NCBI GenBank assembly: GCA_041744575.1
Contig: JBGTKP010000051.1
Location: 62,001-126,000 of the forward strand
DNA: 64,000 bases
DNA from: JTS-RE37 sp041744575
GTDB taxonomy: Bacteria; Bacteroidota; Bacteroidia; Flavobacteriales; Flavobacteriaceae
Direction of reading: 5' to 3'
Position 1 is the first letter of the stretch. Every line of letters starts with the position of its first letter. The position numbers and the translations under genes were made by a program. This document shows positions 33,361 through 42,602 of the stretch, one piece after another. The notes under the pieces were generated by a model. That model was not told the DNA's origin, did no database searches, and saw only the letters and a list, made by a program, of their open reading frames with translations.

Positions 33361-33777
33361 ATGAAATTCAACAGATCAGCAAAAGCACAGTGGAAGGGAA
33401 GTGGCAAAGATGGAATGGGAACCTTAAGTTCCGCAAGCGGGGTTTTGGACAGCACCCAGTATTCCTATAAAACCAGGTTTGAAAATGCAAAAGGCACCAA
33501 CCCGGAGGAATTGCTTGGGGCAGCCCATGCAGGTTGTTTTACGATGCAACTCAGCTTCCTTCTCGGGGAAGCGGGTTACACGCCCACCACACTAGATACA
33601 GAAGCCAAAGTCCACTTTGAGGACGGAAGTATCACTCTGATCACCCTGAAACTCACCGGTGATGTTCCTGAAATTAAGGAATCAGAATTTAAGGAAATCG
33701 CTCAGAAGGCAAAAGAAGTTTGCCCGGTTTCCAAGCTGTTTAAAGCTAAAATCGAACTGGAGGCCTCCCTGTCATAA
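33361..33777 (+). CDS. osmC: OsmC-family peroxiredoxin
   Basis: A 138-residue hydroperoxide reductase. The active-site Cys pair C59 (LLGAAHAGCFTM) and C121 (AKEVCPVSKLF) is in the usual positions, with E49-E50 of NPEELLGA at the active-site helix. GMGTLSSASGVLDSTQYSY is the N-terminal OsmC signature. It reduces organic peroxides using dihydrolipoamide in characterised members. The sequence tacattta at 33331-33338 just upstream resembles a -7 promoter element, so it may also be transcribed separately. Confidence 0.92.
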   Translation: MKFNRSAKAQWKGSGKDGMGTLSSASGVLDSTQYSYKTRFENAKGTNPEELLGAAHAGCFTMQLSFLLGEAGYTPTTLDTEAKVHFEDGSITLITLKLTGDVPEIKESEFKEIAQKAKEVCPVSKLFKAKIELEASLS

Positions 33778-33849
33778 AAGTCAGACATGGGTTGTTCTTT
33801 GTCTGCAGGTGTATTCCGGTTGTAATGCAATCATAAAATCAGAAATAAG

Positions 33850-34902
33850 ATGAGTAAGGAAGTAAAAGCCTATGGAGCCAAAGCATCAAAAGGAGCTCTT
33901 GAACCCATGCAAATCAATAGGAGAGAGGCAGGGAAAAATGACATAGAGATTGATATCACTTACTGTGGGGTATGCCACAGCGATATTCATACAGTAAATA
34001 ATGACTGGAAGAATTCTGTATATCCTGTAATACCAGGACATGAAATCATAGGGAGAGTGGTAAAGACTGGTCCGGGTGCAACTGAATTTAAACCCGGAAC
34101 ACTGGTGGGAGTGGGATGTTTGGTGGATTCCTGTCATGAATGTGATTCCTGCCGTGAGGATCTCGAACAATTTTGTGAGAAAGGGGCGACTTTTACCTAT
34201 AATGCTGAGGACAAACATCTCGGAGGCCAAACGTATGGCGGTTACTCCACCAGCGTGGTAGTTGACAAGGAGTTTGTCCTGCGGATTCCTGAGAATTTAG
34301 ATGAAAAGGCCGCGGCCCCGTTACTTTGCGCCGGAATAACCACCTGGTCTCCACTCCGGCACTGGAAGGTTAAAAAGGGAGATAAAGTAGGCGTTGTAGG
34401 ACTGGGAGGCCTTGGCCACATGGGCGTAAAATTTGCCAATGCCCTCGGAGCAGAAGTGGTGATGATTACCACCTCACCTTCAAAAGCAGATGATGCAAAA
34501 GCGCTGGGCGCGCATAAAGTGCTGGTGTCTACGAATGAAGCCGAGATGAAAAATCACGTGGGTAGTTTCGACTTCATCCTGAACACAGTTCCGGTCGCAC
34601 ATGATATGGATCCTTATATCGGATTGTTGAAAAGGGATGCTACCATGGTACTCGTCGGCGCGGTCGAACCTTTGAAACCATTCCACGGAGGTGGGATTAT
34701 TCTGGGACGAAAGCGTATTGCCGGCTCCCTTATAGGTGGAATCAAAGAAACGCAGGAAATGCTCGACTTTTGTGGCGAACATGGCATTGTACCTGATATA
34801 GAGATTATTAACATGCAGGATATCAATAAAGCCTATAAACGTGTGGTAGATTCTGATGTGAAGTATCGGTTTGTCATTGATATGACTTCTCTTAAGAATT
34901 AA
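33850..34902 (+). CDS. Zinc-dependent NAD(P) alcohol dehydrogenase (YahK/cinnamyl type)
   Basis: A 350-residue MDR-family dehydrogenase. Catalytic zinc ligands are C39 (CGVCHSD) and the His of PGHEIIG. Structural zinc cysteines occur in DSCHECDSCREDLEQFC, and the Rossmann motif is GVVGLGGLGHMGVKFA. PLLCAGITTWSPLRHWKV is typical of the cinnamyl-alcohol/YahK subgroup, which reduces a broad set of aldehydes with NADPH. As the last gene of the ABM-OYE-OsmC set, it would detoxify aldehydes. Cytosolic and full length. Confidence 0.93.
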   Translation: MSKEVKAYGAKASKGALEPMQINRREAGKNDIEIDITYCGVCHSDIHTVNNDWKNSVYPVIPGHEIIGRVVKTGPGATEFKPGTLVGVGCLVDSCHECDSCREDLEQFCEKGATFTYNAEDKHLGGQTYGGYSTSVVVDKEFVLRIPENLDEKAAAPLLCAGITTWSPLRHWKVKKGDKVGVVGLGGLGHMGVKFANALGAEVVMITTSPSKADDAKALGAHKVLVSTNEAEMKNHVGSFDFILNTVPVAHDMDPYIGLLKRDATMVLVGAVEPLKPFHGGGIILGRKRIAGSLIGGIKETQEMLDFCGEHGIVPDIEIINMQDINKAYKRVVDSDVKYRFVIDMTSLKN

Positions 34903-34953
34903 GGCCACAGAGGGAAAATAAATTCTTGATTTTATATTTTAATTTGCAGGGTG

Positions 34954-35853
34954 TCAATTCCAGGATTTCCGGGGCCAGAAAGTCGCGATCTTCTTCTTTA
35001 AAAAGGCAACGCTTCGTTCCAGCTGGTCCATGCCATCCACGCCATCCTCAATGCTGATCCAACTATCAAAGCCGACCCTCTTAAGCTCCGTGAAAATGGC
35101 ATCATAATTATTCAACCCCTTTCCAATTTCACCGTGTTTTAATCTTTTTACGTAACCAAGCGCCCCGCCTTCTTCCTGCCGCAGATCAGCAATGGTCCCT
35201 TCTGAAAGGTAGCGGTCGCTTGCGTGCATCGTCACCACCCTATCAGAAATAAGGGACAGCAGTTCCAGAGGATCCTCACCGGCAAGAAATGCATTGCTTG
35301 GATCATAATTAATCCCGAAATTGGGATGCCTGATCCGGTCGGCCAGCTGGCAAAAGATGTCCGTTTTCTGAGCAAATTCCGGATATTCCCAAAAATCATC
35401 CTTATAGTGGTTCTCCAGGATAAGGGTAATCCCAAGCTTTCTGGCGAACGGCAGACAGGATGAAATGCAGCCGACCGCAAGGTCAAGCCCTTGCTCAATG
35501 GTAAGCGATGGCCTGAACTGGCCGGAAAGCACACGGCAGTAGGAGGCGCCAAGGGTAGCGGCCATCTCTATCCAGTGATGCTGTTTTTCAATCTCGTTTT
35601 GTCGAAAATCCGGATCGGGATGGGTAAAATCAGGAGAACAACACAACATGGGAATGCTCATCCCATAGGATGCTACCTCATTTCGGAAGCCCTCCCACCC
35701 GGAGCGCTCTTTCATCTCCAAAAATCCCGAGTACCATTCAATGCCATCCACATGCAGGCTGGCCGCCATGGATATCCATTCCGATAATCGCATACTGCCG
35801 TCCCTGCAAAGGGCTTGCATATAGGCTTTAGGGAAAACTGCTATTTTTGGCAT
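34954..35853 (-). CDS. Sugar phosphate isomerase/epimerase (AP-endonuclease-2 TIM barrel)
   Basis: A 299-residue TIM-barrel protein of the xylose-isomerase-like family: LHVDGIEWYSG, LGASYCRVLSG, ITLILENHYKDDFWEYPE (metal ligand Glu), FGINYDPSNAFLAGEDP, VVTMHASDRY and WISIEDGVDGMD near the end. The metal ligands (Glu, Asp, His, Glu) are present. Members isomerise or epimerise keto-sugars. It is the last gene of a minus-strand operon with SDR, zinc dehydrogenase and HUMPS genes, so its substrate is presumably a keto-sugar intermediate. No signal peptide. Confidence 0.87.
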   Translation of the reverse strand: MPKIAVFPKAYMQALCRDGSMRLSEWISMAASLHVDGIEWYSGFLEMKERSGWEGFRNEVASYGMSIPMLCCSPDFTHPDPDFRQNEIEKQHHWIEMAATLGASYCRVLSGQFRPSLTIEQGLDLAVGCISSCLPFARKLGITLILENHYKDDFWEYPEFAQKTDIFCQLADRIRHPNFGINYDPSNAFLAGEDPLELLSLISDRVVTMHASDRYLSEGTIADLRQEEGGALGYVKRLKHGEIGKGLNNYDAIFTELKRVGFDSWISIEDGVDGMDQLERSVAFLKKKIATFWPRKSWN

Positions 35854-35902
35854 CCGCAGTTGAAATTATTGTTCATCAGCTGACTCATGTGTCTGCCTCC
35901 CA

Positions 35903-36691
35903 TTATTCTTTTGAAATATTTCTTCCGATCATCGGGAATTGTTCCAGTTCGAGTACCTGCCCGCTTACAGGGCCACACTCATCAGAAAGAAGATATACCA
36001 CCCCTGCAGCGATTTCCTCAGGGCTAAACAGCCGGCGGGCAGGAGAAAATATTTCAGGCAAAGTTGTATACCAGTCTTCAGGCATACCCCGCTCTCTCTG
36101 ATGGATGATTTCATGCTCTGTAAGTACCCATCCCGGATTCACCTGGTTCACCCGAACCCCGTGATCCCTGAAAAGGCTGTCTCCCAGGTTCCGGCTCATG
36201 GTCATCAGAGCCCCCTTTGAAATACTGTACGGCAATAAATTGGGTTCACCACTCCACGAATTGATAGATCCGATGTTCACCACGCATCCTCTGGTGGCTT
36301 TCAGGTGGGGGAGCGCGGCCTGAATGATGGAAAATGGTGCCAGGGTATTTATTTCAAGCATCTGCCGAAAAAAATCAATCCCTGTTGTATTTATGTCTGA
36401 TGAGGCCACAAGCGCCGCGTTGTTGACCACTGCGTCAAGCCTGTCAAAGGAGCGGAGGGCCATTTCTACAAGTTCGGATGGGGCATCCTCTTCCGTAATA
36501 TCCCGGGTAATATGAACCGCGTTGTGCTTTCCAAGCGATTTTATGATTTCCGGGGCCAATTCTGCCTGAAGTCCATTGGCGACAATTCTGGCACCTTCCC
36601 GGACACAATGCTGTGCGATGGCCTTGCCAATCCCCGTATAACATCCTGTGATCAGGATCACTTTATTTTCTAATCGTTCCATATGATTCAC
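35903..36691 (-). CDS. SDR family oxidoreductase
   Basis: A 262-residue classical short-chain dehydrogenase: ILITGCYTGIGKAIAQH (cofactor loop TGxxxGIG), VVNNAAL (NNAA motif), VNIGSINSW (catalytic Ser), YSISKGAL (catalytic Tyr and Lys) and NQVNPGWVLTEHE. It likely uses NAD(P) to oxidise a sugar or polyol. It lies 22 bp from the zinc dehydrogenase gene and 49 bp from the isomerase gene in the same operon. The dinucleotide preference is not obvious. Confidence 0.92.
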   Translation of the reverse strand: MNHMERLENKVILITGCYTGIGKAIAQHCVREGARIVANGLQAELAPEIIKSLGKHNAVHITRDITEEDAPSELVEMALRSFDRLDAVVNNAALVASSDINTTGIDFFRQMLEINTLAPFSIIQAALPHLKATRGCVVNIGSINSWSGEPNLLPYSISKGALMTMSRNLGDSLFRDHGVRVNQVNPGWVLTEHEIIHQRERGMPEDWYTTLPEIFSPARRLFSPEEIAAGVVYLLSDECGPVSGQVLELEQFPMIGRNISKE

Positions 36692-36713
36692 TGCTGATTT
36701 TTCTCCTTGCCTG

Positions 36714-37745
36714 TTATCCCGCTCCAGGTCTCAGGACACTCTTTACAACACTTCCTGAGTGCATGGCCACAAAGGCTTTGTGCCAATCCCGCAGGTCCCA
36801 GATACCCCCTATAATGGGCGCAACATCGAGGCGGCCCGAGGTAAGCAGTGACAGGACCTTTTCCCAAATGGGCCAGATATGGCTAAAACTACCCTGAAGG
36901 GTTATATTCTTCTGTACGAGGGGATCCAGGGAGATATTCAAAGGGGTCCGTCCCCAGCCGACTTTGGTAATGTGTCCCTTGGGACGAACCAAACGCAGGG
37001 CGATATCCATAGTGGCGCTCACCCCCGCGGCATCTATCACACAATCCACCCCCAGACCGTCCCCGGAATAAGCCCATTCAGAAGGATCCCCGCAAATTGG
37101 TGTCACCCCATATCCGCCGGCGACCTTTAAGCGTCCCTTGTCACATTCCAGGCCTGCTATCGCCACCGTCGCCCCGCAGATATGCGCCATGGCGGCACAT
37201 AGGATGCCGATTGTCCCCGGACCAAGGACCAGTACCCTGTCCCCGGGACGGATCGCAGAATTTTGAACCACTGCATTGTAAGCCACAGCACAGGGCTCCG
37301 CAAGACAGGCCTGCTCAAACGGCAATAGATCCGGTACCCTGTGCAGGCAGCGAGCCGGGACTTTTACAAAGCGTGTCATGGCTCCGTCCACGCCATAACC
37401 GAAACCTTTGCGCCCTGGATCCAGATTATAGAATCCCTGGCGGGAAAGCGGGTTGTGAATATCGATCACCGCGGCTGTTTCACTGACCACCCTATCTCCC
37501 TCTTTCCAACCCGTTACTTCTTTTCCCAAAGCTGAAATATGACCCCCGAATTCGTGGCCCAAGATCACCGGATAGTTTACAGGCCAGCTGTGGTCGGCAG
37601 TCCATTGATGCAGGTCACTGCCGCAAACCCCAACATGGGACACCTCCAGCAACACCTCCTGAGCTCCTATTGCAGGGGCGGATACTTCCCTGATTTCGAC
37701 GCTCCCTGGTTGCGGGGCATAGTTCACCACGGCAAGCGCTTTCAT
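36714..37745 (-). CDS. Zinc-dependent sorbitol/threonine-type dehydrogenase
   Basis: A 343-residue MDR dehydrogenase: VGVCGSDLHQW (catalytic zinc Cys), VILGHEFGGHI (zinc His-Glu), EPCAVAYNAV and VLVLGPGTIGILCAAMA (Rossmann). The usual four-Cys structural zinc lobe is absent. The place where it should be (SETAAVIDIHNPLSRQGFYNL) has no CxxCxxC, so this subgroup lacks structural zinc. It probably oxidises a polyol or sugar acid with NAD. It starts 12 bp after the HUMPS gene stop and is tightly coupled to it. Confidence 0.9.
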   Translation of the reverse strand: MKALAVVNYAPQPGSVEIREVSAPAIGAQEVLLEVSHVGVCGSDLHQWTADHSWPVNYPVILGHEFGGHISALGKEVTGWKEGDRVVSETAAVIDIHNPLSRQGFYNLDPGRKGFGYGVDGAMTRFVKVPARCLHRVPDLLPFEQACLAEPCAVAYNAVVQNSAIRPGDRVLVLGPGTIGILCAAMAHICGATVAIAGLECDKGRLKVAGGYGVTPICGDPSEWAYSGDGLGVDCVIDAAGVSATMDIALRLVRPKGHITKVGWGRTPLNISLDPLVQKNITLQGSFSHIWPIWEKVLSLLTSGRLDVAPIIGGIWDLRDWHKAFVAMHSGSVVKSVLRPGAG

Positions 37746-37757
37746 AAAATTTTCATA

Positions 37758-38459
37758 CTATGGGTGGGTATTATTTTCATAAGAATGAATTTTTTGACAA
37801 ATCATCCTGAGGGCACCTTCAAGATCGCCTTTGGCTGTTTTAAAAGAATCGGCATCTATGGTCAAAGGGGCTCCGAGAACCACCAGCGGAGCTCCGAATT
37901 CCGGACAACGTATGGCCTCCTCCATCGAGAGTCCGCCTACTGCCTGTACCGGGATATCAACGGCTGATACAACTTCTGCGAGCTGGTCAAGAGGACTGGG
38001 CATAGGTAAGCCACTCGCCGCAATTCCCCTTCTTTCATCATAGCCGATATGATGGATGATATAATCACACCCCAGTTCCTGTAGTCGTATCGCAGCCTGG
38101 ACCATATCCGGACATCCCAGGGTATCGCCCATTACCTTGACATTAAAATCCTTTCCTGCCTGGACGACCACCTTAATGGTTTCCTCATGGGCCCGGGCCA
38201 TCACTACCACATGCGTGGCACCCGCCCCTGCCATCATTTCAGTCTCAAGGTAACCCCCGTCCATCGTCTTGAGATCGGCAACAATAGGTATTCCGGGGAA
38301 TGCTTCCCGTAGTCTCCTGACCCCGTGCAATCCTTCTGCCAGAATCAGCGGTGTGCCGGCTTCAAGCCAGTCCACACCGGCATTTAAGGCAATGGCAGCT
38401 GTTTCAAGAGCTTCCTCAATATTGGTCAGGTCAAGGGAAATTTGAACGATGGGTTTCAT
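37758..38459 (-). CDS. HUMPS/KGPDC-family decarboxylase-aldolase (orotidine-phosphate-decarboxylase superfamily)
   Basis: A 233-residue TIM-barrel protein. The superfamily D-x-K-x-x-D motif is D62-L-K64-T-M-D67 (IVADLKTMDGG), preceded by WLEAGTPLI with E33; later GCDYIIHHIGYD and VPVQAVGGLS with the phosphate site. Relatives are 3-hexulose-6-phosphate synthase and 3-keto-L-gulonate-6-phosphate decarboxylase. The KTMD variant differs from the KIAD of UlaD, so the exact reaction is open. First of a four-gene catabolic operon (with the zinc dehydrogenase, SDR and isomerase genes). No kinase is nearby, so the phosphorylated substrate must come from elsewhere. Confidence 0.85.
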   Translation of the reverse strand: MKPIVQISLDLTNIEEALETAAIALNAGVDWLEAGTPLILAEGLHGVRRLREAFPGIPIVADLKTMDGGYLETEMMAGAGATHVVVMARAHEETIKVVVQAGKDFNVKVMGDTLGCPDMVQAAIRLQELGCDYIIHHIGYDERRGIAASGLPMPSPLDQLAEVVSAVDIPVQAVGGLSMEEAIRCPEFGAPLVVLGAPLTIDADSFKTAKGDLEGALRMICQKIHSYENNTHP

Positions 38460-38530
38460 AAGGTTTCAGCGGTTCTGAAGGCCCTATTCATAGGTGTGAA
38501 AATAAGATTGTTCTTCCCCTTATACATGTT

Positions 38531-39343
38531 TTAAAGAGATTTTAACATGATATTCCTGTAGGCTACTTTCATCGGAGGTCCGACATGAACCTGAACGCCA
38601 AGTACCCCTTTTTCACTTCTGTTGACCGTATCCTTATCAGTGACATCACTCATGAGGATCCCATTGATATAATGCAACATCCGGTTTCCGCGAATCACTA
38701 GGCGACATTCATTCCAGTCCTCCGGGCGAATGGAATCTTTTAAGGCATCCTGGTCCCCAAGGGAGCCTGTCACTTCCCTGTACTGCCAGGCATTATTCTT
38801 TACACCTTCCCGGAGGGAGCCAGGGGTATCAGGTTCTTCCTGGCTATTAATTATCACCCTTTCTCCTCTGTACGCCAGGGTGGTTCGTTTTCTTTCTTCA
38901 TAATTCTGTCCGGTATAGGTATTGTTTCCATCAATATCGGCCTGATAACCCTGGAGCGCATAAGGGATGGAATCCACGAATTTACTTCTGTAGTTGATGC
39001 CGCTGTTACCTGCTTCTGCAATTCGGAATTCCAGTCGAAGTTCAAAATCGGCTGGTTCACCGCCTTCCCAGGTGATGAATGTATTGGTTGAAAGGAGGGT
39101 TTCAGGGGTAACTTCTCCAACAAGATTTCCGTTTTCAACTCGCCAATAGGTGGGATCACCATTCCAGTTTGTCAGGGTTTTTCCATCAAAAATGGGAATA
39201 AACCCATCAAGGGAATCCGCGGGTATGCCTTCCGCCCTTTTTTGACGGGGACTTTTCTCCTGGCAGGAGAAAGTCATGATTGAAAACAGCACCATAAAGG
39301 CGAAGGGGAGGGTGGGTGGAGGGAAGGAGTGATGGTTGTGCAT
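38531..39343 (-). CDS. DUF1080 lipoprotein (3-keto-disaccharide-hydrolase-like)
   Basis: A 270-residue lipoprotein with a leader ending MVLFSIMTFSC (lipobox Cys at about 27). DUF1080 signatures are FIPIFDGKTLTNWNGDPTYW, FELRLEFRIAEAGNSGINYRS, GYQADIDG and CRLVIRGNRMLHYINGILMSDV. In Bacteroidota these surface or periplasmic proteins cleave or bind keto-disaccharides. It lies 71 bp upstream of the HUMPS operon on the same strand and probably feeds sugars into it. The N-terminus is His/Pro-rich, so a shorter start near the lipobox is possible. Confidence 0.85.
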   Translation of the reverse strand: MHNHHSFPPPTLPFAFMVLFSIMTFSCQEKSPRQKRAEGIPADSLDGFIPIFDGKTLTNWNGDPTYWRVENGNLVGEVTPETLLSTNTFITWEGGEPADFELRLEFRIAEAGNSGINYRSKFVDSIPYALQGYQADIDGNNTYTGQNYEERKRTTLAYRGERVIINSQEEPDTPGSLREGVKNNAWQYREVTGSLGDQDALKDSIRPEDWNECRLVIRGNRMLHYINGILMSDVTDKDTVNRSEKGVLGVQVHVGPPMKVAYRNIMLKSL

Positions 39344-39610
39344 GGAATAGTTTTAAAGGATGAGCGCCATGTGGCAAATGACGGCCAGAGAGCCGGGTGT
39401 ACTAAAATAATTAAAAGATGGAAGGTATACACTATTTATTTAGCGACGCCTCAGGGCAGAACCTGTGCGCAATGTGGATAACACGAAAGCATCTTTGCCT
39501 GCACTGATTGGCTAGGGACAGAGTGGATAAAAAAGTCAGATCCTCCAAAAGGATGTTTTTGGAAAAATGGATATCTTACAGAATCAAAACCATCTTAAAA
39601 CTGTTGCGAT

Positions 39611-40048
39611 ATGTCCTTTGAAAATTACTTTTCCATTTATGATACGGATAAGCCCACTGTTGCCCCGGAAAAATTACCTCCTGCTACCCCCAGGCGTCCC
39701 AGCGCTTTTTTCCAATGGCTTGCATTGCTTTTGGGGGTCATCGTACAACCATTTTATGCTTATTACAAGGAACATGAGGGGATGGTCGACCTCGGTGCCA
39801 TTTACAATAATCCGTGGTTTATTGCCTTTGCTATTATTGTCGCGCTTATTGCTTTTCCGGCGGTATATCGCAGGGCTTTTGATACAGACCGGCCCAACTG
39901 GGTTCAGATGATCCCCATATTTACCGCTGGGATCGGATGGCAGACCCTTGTGGACGTTGCGGTGGAGGTGGGCGCCAATGCATCATCGGACCCGGAAATC
40001 AGCTATATCATGAACCTAGTTAGCCATCTCCCAGTATTGTGCCCATAA
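39611..40048 (+). CDS. Hypothetical membrane protein, three predicted segments
   Basis: A 145-residue protein with a hydrophilic N-terminus of about 32 residues and hydrophobic segments near 32-50 (FFQWLALLLGVIVQPFYAYY), 69-87 (PWFIAFAIIVALIAFPAVY) and 98-120 (VQMIPIFTAGIGWQTLVDVAVEV). No family is recognised. It stands alone between the carbohydrate operon and aguB. The ending HLPVLCP is unusual; a C-terminal truncation cannot be excluded, because the following 114 bp contain no frame continuing the protein clearly. Confidence 0.6.
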   Translation: MSFENYFSIYDTDKPTVAPEKLPPATPRRPSAFFQWLALLLGVIVQPFYAYYKEHEGMVDLGAIYNNPWFIAFAIIVALIAFPAVYRRAFDTDRPNWVQMIPIFTAGIGWQTLVDVAVEVGANASSDPEISYIMNLVSHLPVLCP

Positions 40049-40162
40049 GTTAACCATGAATGGGATGCTTTCCTATGTCCTGTGCCATTATGGGACAGTT
40101 TGCATGGGTTGGTGTATATTATTTAGTAATTTCGCCTGAGCATTAGGCTTGGAGAATCACCA

Positions 40163-41047
40163 ATGGAAAACTACAAAATAGCTGTCATCCAGTTGAACCT
40201 GAATGACATTCCGGAAAATAATTTAAAGAAAGGCCTCAAATGGGTGCGGCAGGCAGCCAATGACGGGGCGGAGGTCATTTGCCTCCCCGAACTATATAGC
40301 AGCCATTATTTTTGTCAAAGTGAGGATGTCGCCAATTTTGCTTTGGCTGAGCCTTTGTATGGCACTTCATTTAAGGCCTTCAGCAGCCTGGCAAGTGAAC
40401 TTAATATCGTGATCATTGTGCCCTTCTTTGAGAAGAGAATGGCAGGTATCTATCACAACAGTGCCTATATAATAGACACAGACGGGACAGAAGCCGGATT
40501 ATATCGCAAAATGCACATCCCCGATGACCCGCATTTTTATGAAAAGTTTTATTTCACCCCAGGCGATCTCGGTTTTAAGTCGATCCGGACCAAAAAAGGT
40601 CAGTTGGGAACACTCATATGCTGGGATCAGTGGTATCCGGAGGCGGCCAGGCTCACGGCACTTAAAGGAGCAGAGGTGCTATTTTACCCCACGGCCATAG
40701 GTTGGCATCCGAAAGAAAAGGAAGCGTATGGCGAAAATCAGTACGGGGCCTGGATGAACGTCATGAAGGGACATGCCGTGGCTAACGGCGTCTATGTGGC
40801 GGCAGCAAACCGGATAGGACTGGAACAATATCTTCCCGACACGGACGGCATTGAATTCTGGGGTTCCTCCTTTATTGCGGGACCTCAGGGCGAAATTCTG
40901 GCTCAGGCATCTGCTGATAAGGAAGAAATTGTAATGGGGACGGTTGATCTGGACCTGCAGGAGAACGTACGACAGAACTGGCCTTTCTTTAGGGACCGGC
41001 GGATTGATGCCTTCGGGGAACTTACTAAAAGGGCGATCGATCCATGA
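40163..41047 (+). CDS. aguB: N-carbamoylputrescine amidase
   Basis: A 294-residue carbon-nitrogen hydrolase with the catalytic triad E43 (CLPELYSSHYF), K116 (LYRKMHIPDDP) and C153 (GTLICWDQWYPEAARL). GAEVLFYPTAIGWHP and WMNVMKGHAVANGVYVAAANRIG are typical of AguB. It converts N-carbamoylputrescine to putrescine, CO2 and ammonia. The stop overlaps the start of aguA by 4 bp (ATGA), so the two steps of the agmatine route are co-translated. Cytosolic, normal length. Confidence 0.95.
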   Translation: MENYKIAVIQLNLNDIPENNLKKGLKWVRQAANDGAEVICLPELYSSHYFCQSEDVANFALAEPLYGTSFKAFSSLASELNIVIIVPFFEKRMAGIYHNSAYIIDTDGTEAGLYRKMHIPDDPHFYEKFYFTPGDLGFKSIRTKKGQLGTLICWDQWYPEAARLTALKGAEVLFYPTAIGWHPKEKEAYGENQYGAWMNVMKGHAVANGVYVAAANRIGLEQYLPDTDGIEFWGSSFIAGPQGEILAQASADKEEIVMGTVDLDLQENVRQNWPFFRDRRIDAFGELTKRAIDP

Positions 41048-42072
41048 GGCGTTTTCCTGCGGAATGGGAAGACCATCAGGCAATCTTACTCTGTTTTCCT
41101 CACAATGGAAATGATTGGCCAGGAAAATACGGGGCTATTCAATGGGCCTTTATCGAATTTATTAAAAAAGTCAGCTGGTTTGAACAGGTGATCCTGTTGG
41201 TAGCCCACCGGGAATTGGAGGAGAAAGTGCGGGGGATGCTGTTACTGGCCCACGTTGATCTAAAGAAAATTGATTTTGTCATTGGAAAATCCAATCGGAG
41301 CTGGATGCGGGATTCCGGCCCCGTTATTGTAAAACATGAGGGTAGGAGAGAGGCACTTCATTTTAATTTTAACGGGTGGGCCAAATATTCCAATTACCGG
41401 CTTGACAGGAAGGTCCCTGAAATCATCTCCGAAGCCCTTGGGATGCCATTGACTCAGGTCAGCTACAAAGGCGAAAGGGTAGTTCTCGAAGGAGGGGCCA
41501 TTGATGTAAATGGTCAGGGAACCCTTGTAACCACAGAAGAATGTTTGTTGGATCCGATGGTACAGATCAGGAATCCCGGTTTTAGCAGAGGGGACTACGA
41601 AGCAGTTTTTAAGGAATACCTTGGCATTACGAATGTCATCTGGCTTAAAAGTGGCATTGCTGGCGATGACACCCATGGTCATGTTGATGATCTTTGCCGC
41701 TTCGTAAATGCAGATACTGTGGTGACGGTTATTGATGACGATAAAGGAAGCCCGGACTATGAGGTGCTGCAGGAAAATTATGCCTTGTTGCAAAAATCAA
41801 GTCTGGAAAACGGAAAGACACCAAGGATTGTTACTTTGCCCATGCCCGCAGGCATTTATTATGACGGTGTACGGCTCCCGGCGAGCTATGCCAATTTTCT
41901 GATCCTTAATAAGGCGGTTCTTGTGCCCACATTTAATGATTCGCAGGACCGGATGGCCCTTCAGGTGATTGCCGCATGTTTTCCCGGACGGGAAATTGTC
42001 GGGATCAGTGCTATTGATCTGATCTGGGGTTTTGGGACCCTGCATTGCCTGAGCCAGCAAATTCCTGCCTGA
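41044..42072 (+). CDS. aguA: Agmatine deiminase
   Basis: A 342-residue guanidino-modifying enzyme (PAD-like beta/alpha propeller). The active-site Cys is C335 in FGTLHCLSQQIPA, and DDTHGHVDDLCRF carries the catalytic His. WMRDSGPVIV and LEGGAIDVNGQGTLVTTEECLL are family signatures. It hydrolyses agmatine to N-carbamoylputrescine and ammonia. With aguB it gives putrescine from arginine once arginine decarboxylase acts. A complete polyamine branch is therefore seen except for speA. Confidence 0.95.
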   Translation: MRRFPAEWEDHQAILLCFPHNGNDWPGKYGAIQWAFIEFIKKVSWFEQVILLVAHRELEEKVRGMLLLAHVDLKKIDFVIGKSNRSWMRDSGPVIVKHEGRREALHFNFNGWAKYSNYRLDRKVPEIISEALGMPLTQVSYKGERVVLEGGAIDVNGQGTLVTTEECLLDPMVQIRNPGFSRGDYEAVFKEYLGITNVIWLKSGIAGDDTHGHVDDLCRFVNADTVVTVIDDDKGSPDYEVLQENYALLQKSSLENGKTPRIVTLPMPAGIYYDGVRLPASYANFLILNKAVLVPTFNDSQDRMALQVIAACFPGREIVGISAIDLIWGFGTLHCLSQQIPA

Positions 42073-42602
42073 ATAAATCCGCCGGTAGCTTACCAGAAGA
42101 ATCTCCCACTTTATTACTCATGTGGAGGTAAAACTGAAAAATTAATCTGAGATGAATAGTCTAACAGAAGGCGGGATCCGCACTGGATAGCGGCCAGGGG
42201 CACCATCTGATATTCCGGACCCGGCCAAGAGGCATCCTTAAGAAATGCCTGTGGCAGACAACCGAAAGCTATAAAAACGCTTAATGCTCCAGCCTTCGCT
42301 GGGATGGTAGTACAGGCTGCGTTTGTCGTATTTCATTGCCAAAGTATTCATGAGCGTATGAATTGATGTTCTTAAATAAAGACGAATAAAACCTTCTGTT
42401 GTTACAGTTCAACGATTTCAAATGGGCAATTATTGTATTTCAACCGAAACTTGTGGTGTTCCGCCAGTGTTTACTTAAAGGTATCATCCGAAAATTCCCG
42501 AAAGGTCCTGGGACCTGGAATCTTTTAACAATACAAAATAGAAATGTATCTTGTAGCTGAGATTCCTTTTCTCCCGTTGTTCGCTAATTTAAAATAAGTG
42601 CT
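42073..42602. other. 530-bp intergenic region before the MarR gene
   Basis: Only one small minus-strand frame (42238-42351) looks possible here. I see no terminator, repeat or clear promoter element otherwise. Confidence 0.5.
42238..42351 (-). CDS. Possible 37-codon small ORF, basic peptide
   Basis: ATG at 42351 and TAA at 42238 give a 37-residue peptide with basic/aromatic content (contains YYHPSEGW and KRFYSFRLS). It equals the microproteins at 10 kb in length but not in sequence. There is no second copy to test conservation, so it may be chance. Confidence 0.2.
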   Translation of the reverse strand: MNTLAMKYDKRSLYYHPSEGWSIKRFYSFRLSATGIS

